A stretch of 39,936 bases of DNA from an uncultured Prolixibacteraceae bacterium (GTDB taxonomy: Bacteria > Bacteroidota > Bacteroidia > Bacteroidales > Prolixibacteraceae). Below the pieces are notes generated by a model. It worked only from the letters and a program-made list of their open reading frames with translations. It searched no databases and was not told the origin of the DNA. Location of the stretch: assembly GCA_937915865.1 (NCBI GenBank), contig CALGIG010000100.1, positions 1 through 39,936 of the forward strand, read 5' to 3'. Shown in pieces: positions 33,349 through 39,936 of the stretch (the stretch's first letter is position 1; each line of letters starts with the position of its first letter). The position numbers and the translations under genes are program-made.

Positions 33349-33762
33349 ATGCAGAAAAAAAGATATGTATTGAAATTTCCACCACAAAGTGGTGATCAGC
33401 CATTTAGTTATCATTTGGTAAAAGATTTCGATATCCGGATAAATATTCTTCGTGCCGAAGTTTGGCCGGGAAAAACCGGAAGTTTGGTGCTCGAACTGGA
33501 GGGGACTTCGGACAACCTGAAGCAAGGAATCGCCTACCTGAAAGAAAATCAGGTAAGCTGCGAACCACTAAACAAGAAAATTACCTGGAACGAGAAACGT
33601 TGCATCAGTTGCGGAAACTGCACGGCTGTTTGTTTTGCCGGTGCTTTGCAAATGGATCCTGTGAACTGGGAATTGCAATTCGATTCGGAAAAATGTATCG
33701 TTTGCGAGCTATGTGTTCCGGCTTGTCCTCTGAATTTGTTTAAGATTGATTTCAGAGAATAG
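33349..33762 (+). CDS. NIL-domain protein with two [4Fe-4S] clusters (homocysteine pathway ferredoxin)
   Basis: A 137-residue protein. Residues 1-78 form a NIL domain, the small ligand-binding domain also found on methionine ABC transporter ATPases. Residues 82-130 are a bacterial-type 2x[4Fe-4S] ferredoxin with all eight ligands: Cys85, 88, 91, 95 (CISCGNCTAVC) and Cys116, 119, 122, 126 (CIVCELCVPAC). This NIL-ferredoxin layout matches the Methanosarcina partner of the COG1900 protein, thought to supply electrons or handle sulfur in the same reaction. It follows the DUF39 gene, is preceded and followed by GC-rich repeats, and is very probably in the same operon. Confidence 0.93.
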   Translation: MQKKRYVLKFPPQSGDQPFSYHLVKDFDIRINILRAEVWPGKTGSLVLELEGTSDNLKQGIAYLKENQVSCEPLNKKITWNEKRCISCGNCTAVCFAGALQMDPVNWELQFDSEKCIVCELCVPACPLNLFKIDFRE

Positions 33763-33771
33763 GGAAGCAAC

Positions 33772-33813
33772 AGCCTCATCCCCAACCCTTCTCCAAATGA
33801 GAAGGGAGTTTGG
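33772..33813. repeat. GC-rich palindromic repeat, copy 3 in the operon
   Basis: AGCCTCATCCCCAACCCTTC and the hairpin CCCTTCTC-CAAAT-GAGAAGGG (33786-33806). Its reverse complement is nearly the same as 28995-29038, including the flanking TTTGG/CCAAAA. It begins 9 bp after the ferredoxin stop. Confidence 0.8.
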
Positions 33814-33890
33814 CAAGTGGAAATTTTGAAGGTTTGGTCACTTAAACGAAATTTAGTGAAAGAGTACAATTCAACGAATACCGGTTCTTT

Positions 33891-33925
33891 ATCCCCTCCT
33901 TCGGAGGGGGCAGGGGGAGGCTTTG
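33891..33925. repeat. GC-rich palindromic repeat, copy 4 in the operon
   Basis: Hairpin CCCCTCC-TTC-GGAGGGG (33893-33909) followed by GCAGGGGGAGGCT. The reverse complement matches the 33208 copy. It lies just before the likely GTG start of the UPF0280 gene and is in frame with it. Confidence 0.8.
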
Positions 33926-33936
33926 AGGCTTTTGGA

Positions 33937-34680
33937 GTGGTATTTCGTGCTTATCGTTCCCAATTTTCTTCCAGTCGGTTTCGGTCGTTTACCGTCAATT
34001 ATAAGGAAACCGATTTGTGGATTGGCGTTGACCCGGATTCGTTTCGCGAAGAAATGTACGAAGCTGCAATGGAAAAAATCATTGCACTGCGAACCCAAAT
34101 GGAAGCCTACTTGCTGATCGATCCGATTTTTGGCAAAACTTTTGAACCACTTCAGGTAAAACCGAATGCGCCGGAGATTGTTAATAGGATGGCCGAAGCA
34201 GCCCATCGAGCCGGAGTTGGACCAATGGCTGCAGTGGCTGGGGCTTTTTCAGAAACAGTTGGCCAATATTTGATGCAACAGTTTTCCATTCAGGAAATTG
34301 TGGTTGAAAATGGAGGTGATATATTTCTAAAAATAAACCGAAATTTATTGATGTCGGTTTATGCCGGAAATTCACCTTTGTCGGAGAAAATCGGGATTGA
34401 AATTCCGGCAGATCAATCGCCACTGGGAGTATGTACTTCTGCCGGAACGGTTGGTCCATCGATAAGCCTGGGCAAGACTGATGCCACCATGATTGTTTGC
34501 CACAACACAGCTCTGGCCGATGCACTGGCAACAACTTTTGGTAACCAGGTGCAGGTTCCTGAAGATGTTCAGCAAGTGACACAACAAACTGAACGGTTTC
34601 CGGAGATTCTCTCGGCAGTGATTATTTGCCGCGACAAAATCGGCATCCGCGGACAATTTGAAATGAAGCTATTAAAATAG
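33937..34680 (+). CDS. UPF0280 (COG2122, ApbE-like) protein of the homocysteine pathway
   Basis: A 247-residue protein from GTG 33937. Family features are FTVNYKETDLWIGVD near the start, then HRAGVGPMAAVAGAFSETVG, VVENGGDIFLK, VCTSAGTVGPSISLGKTDA and an ending IRGQFEMKLLK. COG2122 is an ApbE-related family reported to work with COG1900 and NIL-ferredoxin proteins in homocysteine synthesis. The open frame extends upstream to a GTG at 33817, but that extension reads through a GC-rich repeat (SLSPPSEGAGGG) and has no family similarity. The GTG at 33937 gives the usual family length of about 240-250 residues. No ATG is available, so the start is not certain. MetH follows after a 56-bp gap holding a strong hairpin. 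Confidence 0.88.
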   Translation: MVFRAYRSQFSSSRFRSFTVNYKETDLWIGVDPDSFREEMYEAAMEKIIALRTQMEAYLLIDPIFGKTFEPLQVKPNAPEIVNRMAEAAHRAGVGPMAAVAGAFSETVGQYLMQQFSIQEIVVENGGDIFLKINRNLLMSVYAGNSPLSEKIGIEIPADQSPLGVCTSAGTVGPSISLGKTDATMIVCHNTALADALATTFGNQVQVPEDVQQVTQQTERFPEILSAVIICRDKIGIRGQFEMKLLK

Positions 34681-34688
34681 TAAAGAAC

Positions 34689-34723
34689 TAGTGAGCGGGT
34701 GACTCGAAGTCACCCGCTCACTA
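34689..34723 (+). promoter_or_regulatory. Perfect 16-bp hairpin before metH
   Basis: TAGTGAGCGGGTGACT (34689-34704), loop CGA, AGTCACCCGCTCACTA (34708-34723). It starts 9 bp after the UPF0280 stop and ends 13 bp before the metH ATG. There is no T run, so it is not a standard terminator; it could be a processing site, a mRNA stabiliser or a translation block. Confidence 0.7.
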
Positions 34724-34736
34724 AAGCATAAAATTG

Positions 34737-37700
34737 ATGACAATAAAAAAAGATATACAAAAAGAACTTGAGTCACGCGTGTTGGTGCTCGACGGAGCCA
34801 TGGGAACAATGATCCAGAAATACCGGTTGACGGAAGCTGATTTTCGCGGAACGGTTTTTACTGACTTTGCTAACGACTTGAAAGGCAATAACGATTTGCT
34901 GGTGATTACCAAGCCGGAAGTCATCCGTAAGATTCATGCACAATTTTTGGAAGCTGGTGCCGACATCATCGAGACCAATACCTTTAATGCCACCAGTATT
35001 TCGCAGGCTGACTACCACACCGAAGCCTGGGTTTACCAAATGAACGTTGAGGCAGCCAAACTAGCTGTTCAGGTGGCCGCCGAGTTCACTGCAAAAAATC
35101 CTGTGAAACCGCGGTTTGTGGCCGGAGCCATTGGTCCGATGAACAAAACGTTGTCGTTGTCGCCCGATGTGAACGATCCTGGCTACCGCGCCGTTTCGTT
35201 CGACGAGGTGAAAGATTCGTACCGCGAACAGGTAAAAGGACTGCTCGATGGCGGCGTGGATTTGTTGCTGGTGGAAACCATATTCGATACACTCAACGCT
35301 AAAGCTGCTTTGTTTGCCATTGAAGAAGAACTGGAAGAACGAGGAATTCGCCTGCCGGTCATGGTTTCAGGAACAATTACCGATGCCAGTGGGCGAACCC
35401 TTTCTGGCCAAACGGTTGAAGCTTTCCTGACTTCAGTTTCGCACATCGACCTGCTTTCCATTGGACTCAACTGCTCGCTTGGAGCCCGTGATTTACGTCC
35501 GTACCTGGAAGAACTTTCGAAAAAAGCGCCGTTTTTTATCAGCGCTTACCCCAATGCCGGTTTACCCAACCAATTTGGCGAGTACGACGAAACTCCGGTT
35601 GAAATGGGCCATCAGATCAGCGATTTTCTCGACAACAAATTTGTAAATATCGTTGGTGGTTGTTGTGGAACAACGCCCGATCATATTCGTGAACTGGCCA
35701 GAATTGCAGAAAAAGCAGAACCACACATTCGAAGGAAAAAAGATAAACACACTATTCTTAGTGGTCTCGAACCGGTAACGCTGACTCACGAGTCGGTATT
35801 TATGAACATCGGCGAACGTTGCAACGTAGCCGGATCGCGCAAGTTTGCCCGGTTGATCCGTGAAGAAAAATACGAGGAAGCGCTTGCCATTGCCCGCCAG
35901 CAGGTGGAAGAAGGCGCTCAGGTAATCGACGTGAATTTCGATGATGCCATGCTCGACGCCAAAAAAGAAATGGTCACCTTCCTGAACTTATTAATGGCCG
36001 AACCAGACATTGCCAAACTTCCGGTGATGATTGACTCCTCGAAATGGGAAGTGATTGAAGCCGGACTGAAATGTCTGCAAGGCAAAGCCATTGTAAACTC
36101 TATCAGCCTGAAGGAAGGCGAAGAAATTTTTCAACATCATGCATCTTTACTAAAAAGGTATGGCGCCGCAGTGGTTGTGATGGCTTTCGACGAAAAAGGT
36201 CAGGCCGACTCGTTCGAACGCCGTATCGAAATCTGTCAGCGCGCTTACAACATTCTGGTGCACGAAATCAACTTTCCACCGCAGGACATCATTTTCGACA
36301 CCAACGTGCTGACTATCGGAACTGGGATCGAGGAACACAATAACTACGCGATTGACTTTATCGAGTCGGTTCGCTGGATCAAGCAACATCTGAAACACGC
36401 CAAAACCAGCGGAGGCATCAGCAACCTTTCGTTCTCGTTCCGAGGAAACGACCAGGTTCGCGAAGCCATTCATTCGGTTTTCCTGTTCCACGCCATCCAC
36501 GCCGGACTCGATATGGGCATTGTAAACCCTGGCATGTTGCAGATTTACGATGAGATTCCAAAAGATTTTCTGGAGAAAGTGGAAAATCTGGTACTGAATA
36601 AGAAACCAGAAGCAACTGAAGAGTTGCTTGAATTTGCCCAAACCCTGAAAGAACAGGATGCAAAAGAAGAGCGTAAAGACGAATGGCGTAGCCTTCCAGT
36701 TGAAAAACGCCTGGAACACGCGCTGGTAAAAGGTTTGCCCGATTTCATCGAAGCAGATTTGGCCGAAGTTTTGCCGCATTATTCGCCAACACTGAGTATT
36801 ATCGAAGGCCCGTTGATGAACGGCATGAACGTGGTTGGCGATCTGTTTGGCTCCGGGAAAATGTTCCTTCCGCAGGTAATTAAATCGGCACGCGTAATGA
36901 AAAAAGCGGTGGCCTTTTTGTTGCCGTACATCGAAGCTGAAAAAGATAAAGTAGATACCACCGACAACCGCAAAACGGTACTTATGGCTACCGTAAAAGG
37001 CGACGTGCACGACATTGGCAAAAACATTGTTGGCGTAGTTTTGGGCTGCAACAACTACCGTGTGATCGACCTGGGCGTGATGGTTCCTACTGAAAAAATA
37101 CTGGATACCGCTATTCAGGAAAAAGTGGACATCATCGGGCTGAGCGGACTCATTACGCCATCGCTCGAAATTATGGTTGAAGCGGCAGCCGAAATGGAAC
37201 GACGTGGTATGAATATACCTCTGCTGATTGGCGGCGCAACAACATCGAAAATTCATACCGCAGTGAAAATTGCGCCTCAATATCAACATCCGGCGGTATA
37301 CGTGAAAGACGCGTCGCGTGCGGTGGGTGTAGTAGCCAATTTACTTTCAGGAAACAACGAATTTCTGAACGAGTTACACGAGGATTACCAGCAAGTGCGT
37401 GAAATGCACGGCCAGAAAAAAGCAAAAAAATATTTGTCGATAACCGAAGCGCGTGCCAACAAACTGAAGATCGACTGGAAACATACGCCTGTTTATAAAC
37501 CGAATTTTGTGGGAGTCAAGCAACTGATCGACTTTCCCATTTCGGAACTTCGGAGATACATCGACTGGACGTTCTTCTTCATGGTTTGGGAGCTAAAAGG
37601 CAAATACCCATCAATCCTGAATGACGAACGACAAGGTGAGGAAGCCCGAAAGTTGTATGCCGAGGCCAACCGGATGCTCGACGAAATTACAGAGAAGAAA

Positions 37701-38411
37701 ATACTACAGGCCAATGCCGTTTTCGGTATTTGGCCTGCTAATGCTGATGGCGACGATATTGTAGTTTACGACAACGAATCCAGCAAAAATAAGGTTGGAC
37801 GTTTCTACCACCTGCGGCAGCAGGAAGCCAAAAAGCCTGGTTCTCCAAATTATTGTTTATCGGATTTTGTGGCACCAATAGAAAGCGGCCGAACCGATTA
37901 CTTTGGCGCTTTTGCTACAACCGCTGGGATTGGCATCGAAAAATGGTTGCAGCAGTACCACAACGACCACGACGATTACCATGCGATTATGCTCGAAGCA
38001 TTGGCCGACAGGTTGGCCGAGGCATTTGCCGAACTGTTGCACGAAAAAGTGCGCAAGGAGTACTGGGGGTATGCTTCCAGAGAAAAACTATCTCTGGAAG
38101 AAATATTGCATGTTGATTACCAGGGAATCCGTCCGGCATTGGGCTATCCAGCCTGTCCGGAACACCACGAAAAGGGTAATTTGTTTGCCATGCTGGATGC
38201 CGAACAACTTGGCATGAGCCTGACTGAACATTTTATGATGCTCCCAACTGCCTCCGTTAGTGGAGAATTCTTTGCACATCCTGAATCCAAATATTTCAGT
38301 CTTGAAAAAATTAGCAAAGATCAGGTTGAAGACTATGCCCGCCGCAAAGGCGTTTCGTGTGAAGTAATTGAGCAGTTTATGCCTGCGAATTTAAATTACA
38401 AAGGAATATAG
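34737..38411 (+). CDS. metH: Cobalamin-dependent methionine synthase
   Basis: A 1224-residue full-length MetH transferring a methyl group from methyltetrahydrofolate via cobalamin to homocysteine. Domains in order: homocysteine-binding barrel (about 1-325, zinc ligands Cys246 in LNCSLG and Cys309/Cys310 in GGCCGTTP), pterin-binding barrel (about 345-600, FMNIGERCNVAGSRKF), cobalamin cap and binding domain (about 640-885, DVHDIGKNIVG with the lower ligand His758), and SAM-dependent reactivation domain (about 900-1224, RPALGYPACPEHHEK). The ATG at 34737 is chosen over a TTG one codon earlier. It is the final gene of the SAM-I-controlled operon and uses the homocysteine made by the three upstream proteins. 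It needs B12, and no B12 genes are present here. Confidence 0.97.
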   Translation: MTIKKDIQKELESRVLVLDGAMGTMIQKYRLTEADFRGTVFTDFANDLKGNNDLLVITKPEVIRKIHAQFLEAGADIIETNTFNATSISQADYHTEAWVYQMNVEAAKLAVQVAAEFTAKNPVKPRFVAGAIGPMNKTLSLSPDVNDPGYRAVSFDEVKDSYREQVKGLLDGGVDLLLVETIFDTLNAKAALFAIEEELEERGIRLPVMVSGTITDASGRTLSGQTVEAFLTSVSHIDLLSIGLNCSLGARDLRPYLEELSKKAPFFISAYPNAGLPNQFGEYDETPVEMGHQISDFLDNKFVNIVGGCCGTTPDHIRELARIAEKAEPHIRRKKDKHTILSGLEPVTLTHESVFMNIGERCNVAGSRKFARLIREEKYEEALAIARQQVEEGAQVIDVNFDDAMLDAKKEMVTFLNLLMAEPDIAKLPVMIDSSKWEVIEAGLKCLQGKAIVNSISLKEGEEIFQHHASLLKRYGAAVVVMAFDEKGQADSFERRIEICQRAYNILVHEINFPPQDIIFDTNVLTIGTGIEEHNNYAIDFIESVRWIKQHLKHAKTSGGISNLSFSFRGNDQVREAIHSVFLFHAIHAGLDMGIVNPGMLQIYDEIPKDFLEKVENLVLNKKPEATEELLEFAQTLKEQDAKEERKDEWRSLPVEKRLEHALVKGLPDFIEADLAEVLPHYSPTLSIIEGPLMNGMNVVGDLFGSGKMFLPQVIKSARVMKKAVAFLLPYIEAEKDKVDTTDNRKTVLMATVKGDVHDIGKNIVGVVLGCNNYRVIDLGVMVPTEKILDTAIQEKVDIIGLSGLITPSLEIMVEAAAEMERRGMNIPLLIGGATTSKIHTAVKIAPQYQHPAVYVKDASRAVGVVANLLSGNNEFLNELHEDYQQVREMHGQKKAKKYLSITEARANKLKIDWKHTPVYKPNFVGVKQLIDFPISELRRYIDWTFFFMVWELKGKYPSILNDERQGEEARKLYAEANRMLDEITEKKILQANAVFGIWPANADGDDIVVYDNESSKNKVGRFYHLRQQEAKKPGSPNYCLSDFVAPIESGRTDYFGAFATTAGIGIEKWLQQYHNDHDDYHAIMLEALADRLAEAFAELLHEKVRKEYWGYASREKLSLEEILHVDYQGIRPALGYPACPEHHEKGNLFAMLDAEQLGMSLTEHFMMLPTASVSGEFFAHPESKYFSLEKISKDQVEDYARRKGVSCEVIEQFMPANLNYKGI

Positions 38412-38504
38412 AAAAGTTGGCAGTATCTGTTTTCAACATTCAGGAAGGAGTGTAAATAACATTTTTTCAGCCATCCGGAATAAATGCAGAAGAATGTAGT
38501 ATCA

Positions 38505-39866
38505 CTATTTTATAACAATGGTTTTCACATTCACAAATTCTCTAATTCCAATTGTAGATAATTCGCGGCCATAACCACTTTCTTTTATGCCGCCAAAAGG
38601 CAAACGAGGATCGGATTTCACAAAGTCGTTAACAAAAACGCAACCAGCCTCTAATCCTTTTTCCGACAGAATTTTAGCCGTTTCCACATCTGAGGTAAAA
38701 ATTCCTGATCCAAGGCCGAATACTGTACTGTTAGCAATTCTGATGGCTTCGTCTATATTTTCAAACCTGAACAAAACAGCGACTGGCCCAAATAATTCTT
38801 CATGATAAGCAGGCATTCCGGGAAGTACATTTTCCAGAATAGTTGGCGGATAATAGGGCACCTCCGCTTCGGGAATGAAACCACCAATCAAAACAGTAGC
38901 CCCTAATTCCCGGCTTTTCTCAACTTGCTGATGAAGTTCATCACGTAAATCAATTCGGGCCAATGGGCCAATTGACATATCCGGATTTAGTGGATCTCCA
39001 AATTTGGTTTCACTCATTAATCGAACAAACTCATTTTTAAATTCCTCATAAACAGCGCTGGCAACAATAAATCGTTTGGCTCCAATGCAACTCTGCCCTG
39101 CATTGATCAACCGGCTAATAACACATAGCCTTGCTGCATATCCAATATCGGCATCTTCCAGAATAATGTAAGAGTCGCTTCCACCTAATTCAAGCACCGA
39201 TTTTTTTAACGCCTCGCCGGCAGCGGCCGCAACCGAACGCCCTGCAGGAGTGCTTCCGGTTAAAGTAACAGCTTTAATAAGCGGATTTTTGATAATCGTT
39301 TTCACCTGCTGTGAACCTATAACCAAAGTACGAAACACATTGTTTGGAAAACCAGCCTCAACTACAAGTTGTTCGATAGCCAGTGCACAACCAGTTACGT
39401 TCGACGAATGCTTTAAAACACCTGTATTCCCAGCCATCAAGGCAGGAGCCAAAAACCTGAAAACCTGCCAAAACGGGAAATTCCAAGGCATTACGGCCAA
39501 TATCGTTCCGATAGGTTGATAGGAAATGTACGCTTCTGTTGCCTCTGTTTTTATCGGTTCCTTTTGCAAAAACGATTCGGCATTTTCGGCATAGTAGCCA
39601 CAAACCCAGGCACATTTTTCAACTTCTCCAATGGCTTCGCGCTTTACTTTCCCCATTTCTGAAACAATAATGTTGGCCAGCTCATTTTTCTTTTCAAGAA
39701 GTTTAGCCTGAAGGCTTTTCATGCAAGCCGACCGCTGTTCGAAACCAGTTTTCTTCCACCATTGAAACGCTTGGTCAACCTCAATAATGATTTGTTCCAC
39801 TTCTTCAGGAGTGTACTCGCAATAATCCTGAATAGTTTGTCCAGTATATGGATTAATGGATCGCAT
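38505..39866 (-). CDS. NAD(P)-dependent aldehyde dehydrogenase, succinate-semialdehyde dehydrogenase-like
   Basis: A 453-residue aldehyde dehydrogenase starting MRSINPYTGQTIQDY. It shows the cofactor segments MPWNFPFWQVFRFLAPALMAG and TGSTPAGRSVA, the general-base Glu in LELGGSDSYIIL and the catalytic Cys in NAGQSCIGAKRF, with PFGGIKESGYGRELS at the end. Short N-terminus and motif set fit the GabD/Sad-type succinate-semialdehyde dehydrogenases (4-aminobutyrate breakdown), but related substrates are possible. An in-frame upstream extension of 19 codons to 39923 has no family sequence. It is convergent with metH and separated by 93 bp that show no clear terminator. Confidence 0.9.
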   Translation of the reverse strand: MRSINPYTGQTIQDYCEYTPEEVEQIIIEVDQAFQWWKKTGFEQRSACMKSLQAKLLEKKNELANIIVSEMGKVKREAIGEVEKCAWVCGYYAENAESFLQKEPIKTEATEAYISYQPIGTILAVMPWNFPFWQVFRFLAPALMAGNTGVLKHSSNVTGCALAIEQLVVEAGFPNNVFRTLVIGSQQVKTIIKNPLIKAVTLTGSTPAGRSVAAAAGEALKKSVLELGGSDSYIILEDADIGYAARLCVISRLINAGQSCIGAKRFIVASAVYEEFKNEFVRLMSETKFGDPLNPDMSIGPLARIDLRDELHQQVEKSRELGATVLIGGFIPEAEVPYYPPTILENVLPGMPAYHEELFGPVAVLFRFENIDEAIRIANSTVFGLGSGIFTSDVETAKILSEKGLEAGCVFVNDFVKSDPRLPFGGIKESGYGRELSTIGIREFVNVKTIVIK

Positions 39867-39873
39867 AGTTTCT

Positions 39874-39891
39874 ATTGAATTATTATTCAAT
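39874..39891. promoter_or_regulatory. Inverted repeat before the aldehyde dehydrogenase gene
   Basis: ATTGAAT-TATT-ATTCAAT is a perfect 7-bp inverted repeat ending 7 bp from the start codon. It could be an operator or a weak leader hairpin. No regulator is adjacent within the window. Confidence 0.4.
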
Positions 39892-39936
39892 TTTCGCAAG
39901 TTCAATAAAACATTGAAAATCAAGTAAAAAGCAGCA

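Noticed and set aside
28921..33925. GC-rich repeats considered as a CRISPR array
   Set aside because: The units are irregularly spaced, occur in both orientations, are separated by whole genes and are themselves palindromic hairpins; no cas genes are present.
34689..34723. Intrinsic terminator between UPF0280 and metH
   Set aside because: The stem is perfect but is followed by AAGCATAAAATTG with no T run, so termination is not supported; kept as a hairpin of unknown role.
36150..37289. 379-codon minus-strand frame opposite metH
   Set aside because: Entirely within metH; the translation is rich in His, Phe and Asn and lacks any motif, a typical antisense shadow of a GC-biased gene.

Overview
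The window looks like part of a chromosome from a Bacteroidota member, probably an anaerobic or facultative marine or sediment lineage near Marinilabiliales/Prolixibacteraceae. The grounds are Bacteroidota-type promoters (TAnnTTTG at -7), little use of Shine-Dalgarno sites, a RND pump fused to its TolC channel, DUF58/patatin/pirin/YceI gene types, and palindromic intergenic repeats of a kind I recall from this phylum. This placement is inference; no rRNA or other phylogenetic marker was compared. I found no tRNA, rRNA, CRISPR array, transposase or phage gene.

Layout. 0.3-4.5 kb: a LacI-family regulator convergent with ribD (riboflavin), then divergent prmC and a membrane-anchored endonuclease/exonuclease/phosphatase-fold protein. 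4.6-10.9 kb: a complete efflux locus with a TetR regulator, a lipoprotein membrane-fusion protein and a 1488-residue RND-TolC fusion; three copies of one 18-bp operator sit before tetR and before the pump genes. 11.1-13.6 kb: an acyl-carrier-protein-like protein whose phosphopantetheine serine is replaced by Glu, overlapping a patatin-POTRA-barrel protein (type Vd-like). 13.7-19.4 kb, minus strand: DUF58 protein, thioredoxin, DNA polymerase III alpha, and a secreted repeat protein. 19.5-25.9 kb: glycerate kinase, a secreted DUF4350-like protein, an adenine-deaminase-type enzyme, convergent coaX, a receiver domain with a C-terminal membrane helix, and a PQQ-type beta-propeller. 25.9-30 kb: pirin, an orphan 95-residue protein bracketed by inverted repeats, AraC regulator, YceI, and a 4,5-DOPA-dioxygenase-like enzyme: a plausible redox/aromatic stress group. 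30-31.5 kb: cysS on the minus strand.

The most interesting region is 31.7-38.4 kb. A good promoter is followed by a SAM-I (S-box) riboswitch, then a 21-codon reading frame ending Cys-Met-Cys-stop, then a DUF39/COG1900 homocysteine-biosynthesis protein, a NIL-domain 2x[4Fe-4S] ferredoxin, a UPF0280 (COG2122) protein and cobalamin-dependent methionine synthase MetH. The three unusual proteins correspond to the set described in methanogens and other anaerobes for making homocysteine from aspartate semialdehyde and sulfide. The locus therefore reads as one SAM-controlled unit from sulfide through homocysteine to methionine. It is unusual in having a short regulatory-looking peptide behind the riboswitch, four GC-rich palindromic repeats at the gene junctions (one supplies the C-terminus of the first protein), and a perfect 16-bp hairpin just before metH. 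The window ends with a succinate-semialdehyde-type aldehyde dehydrogenase on the minus strand.
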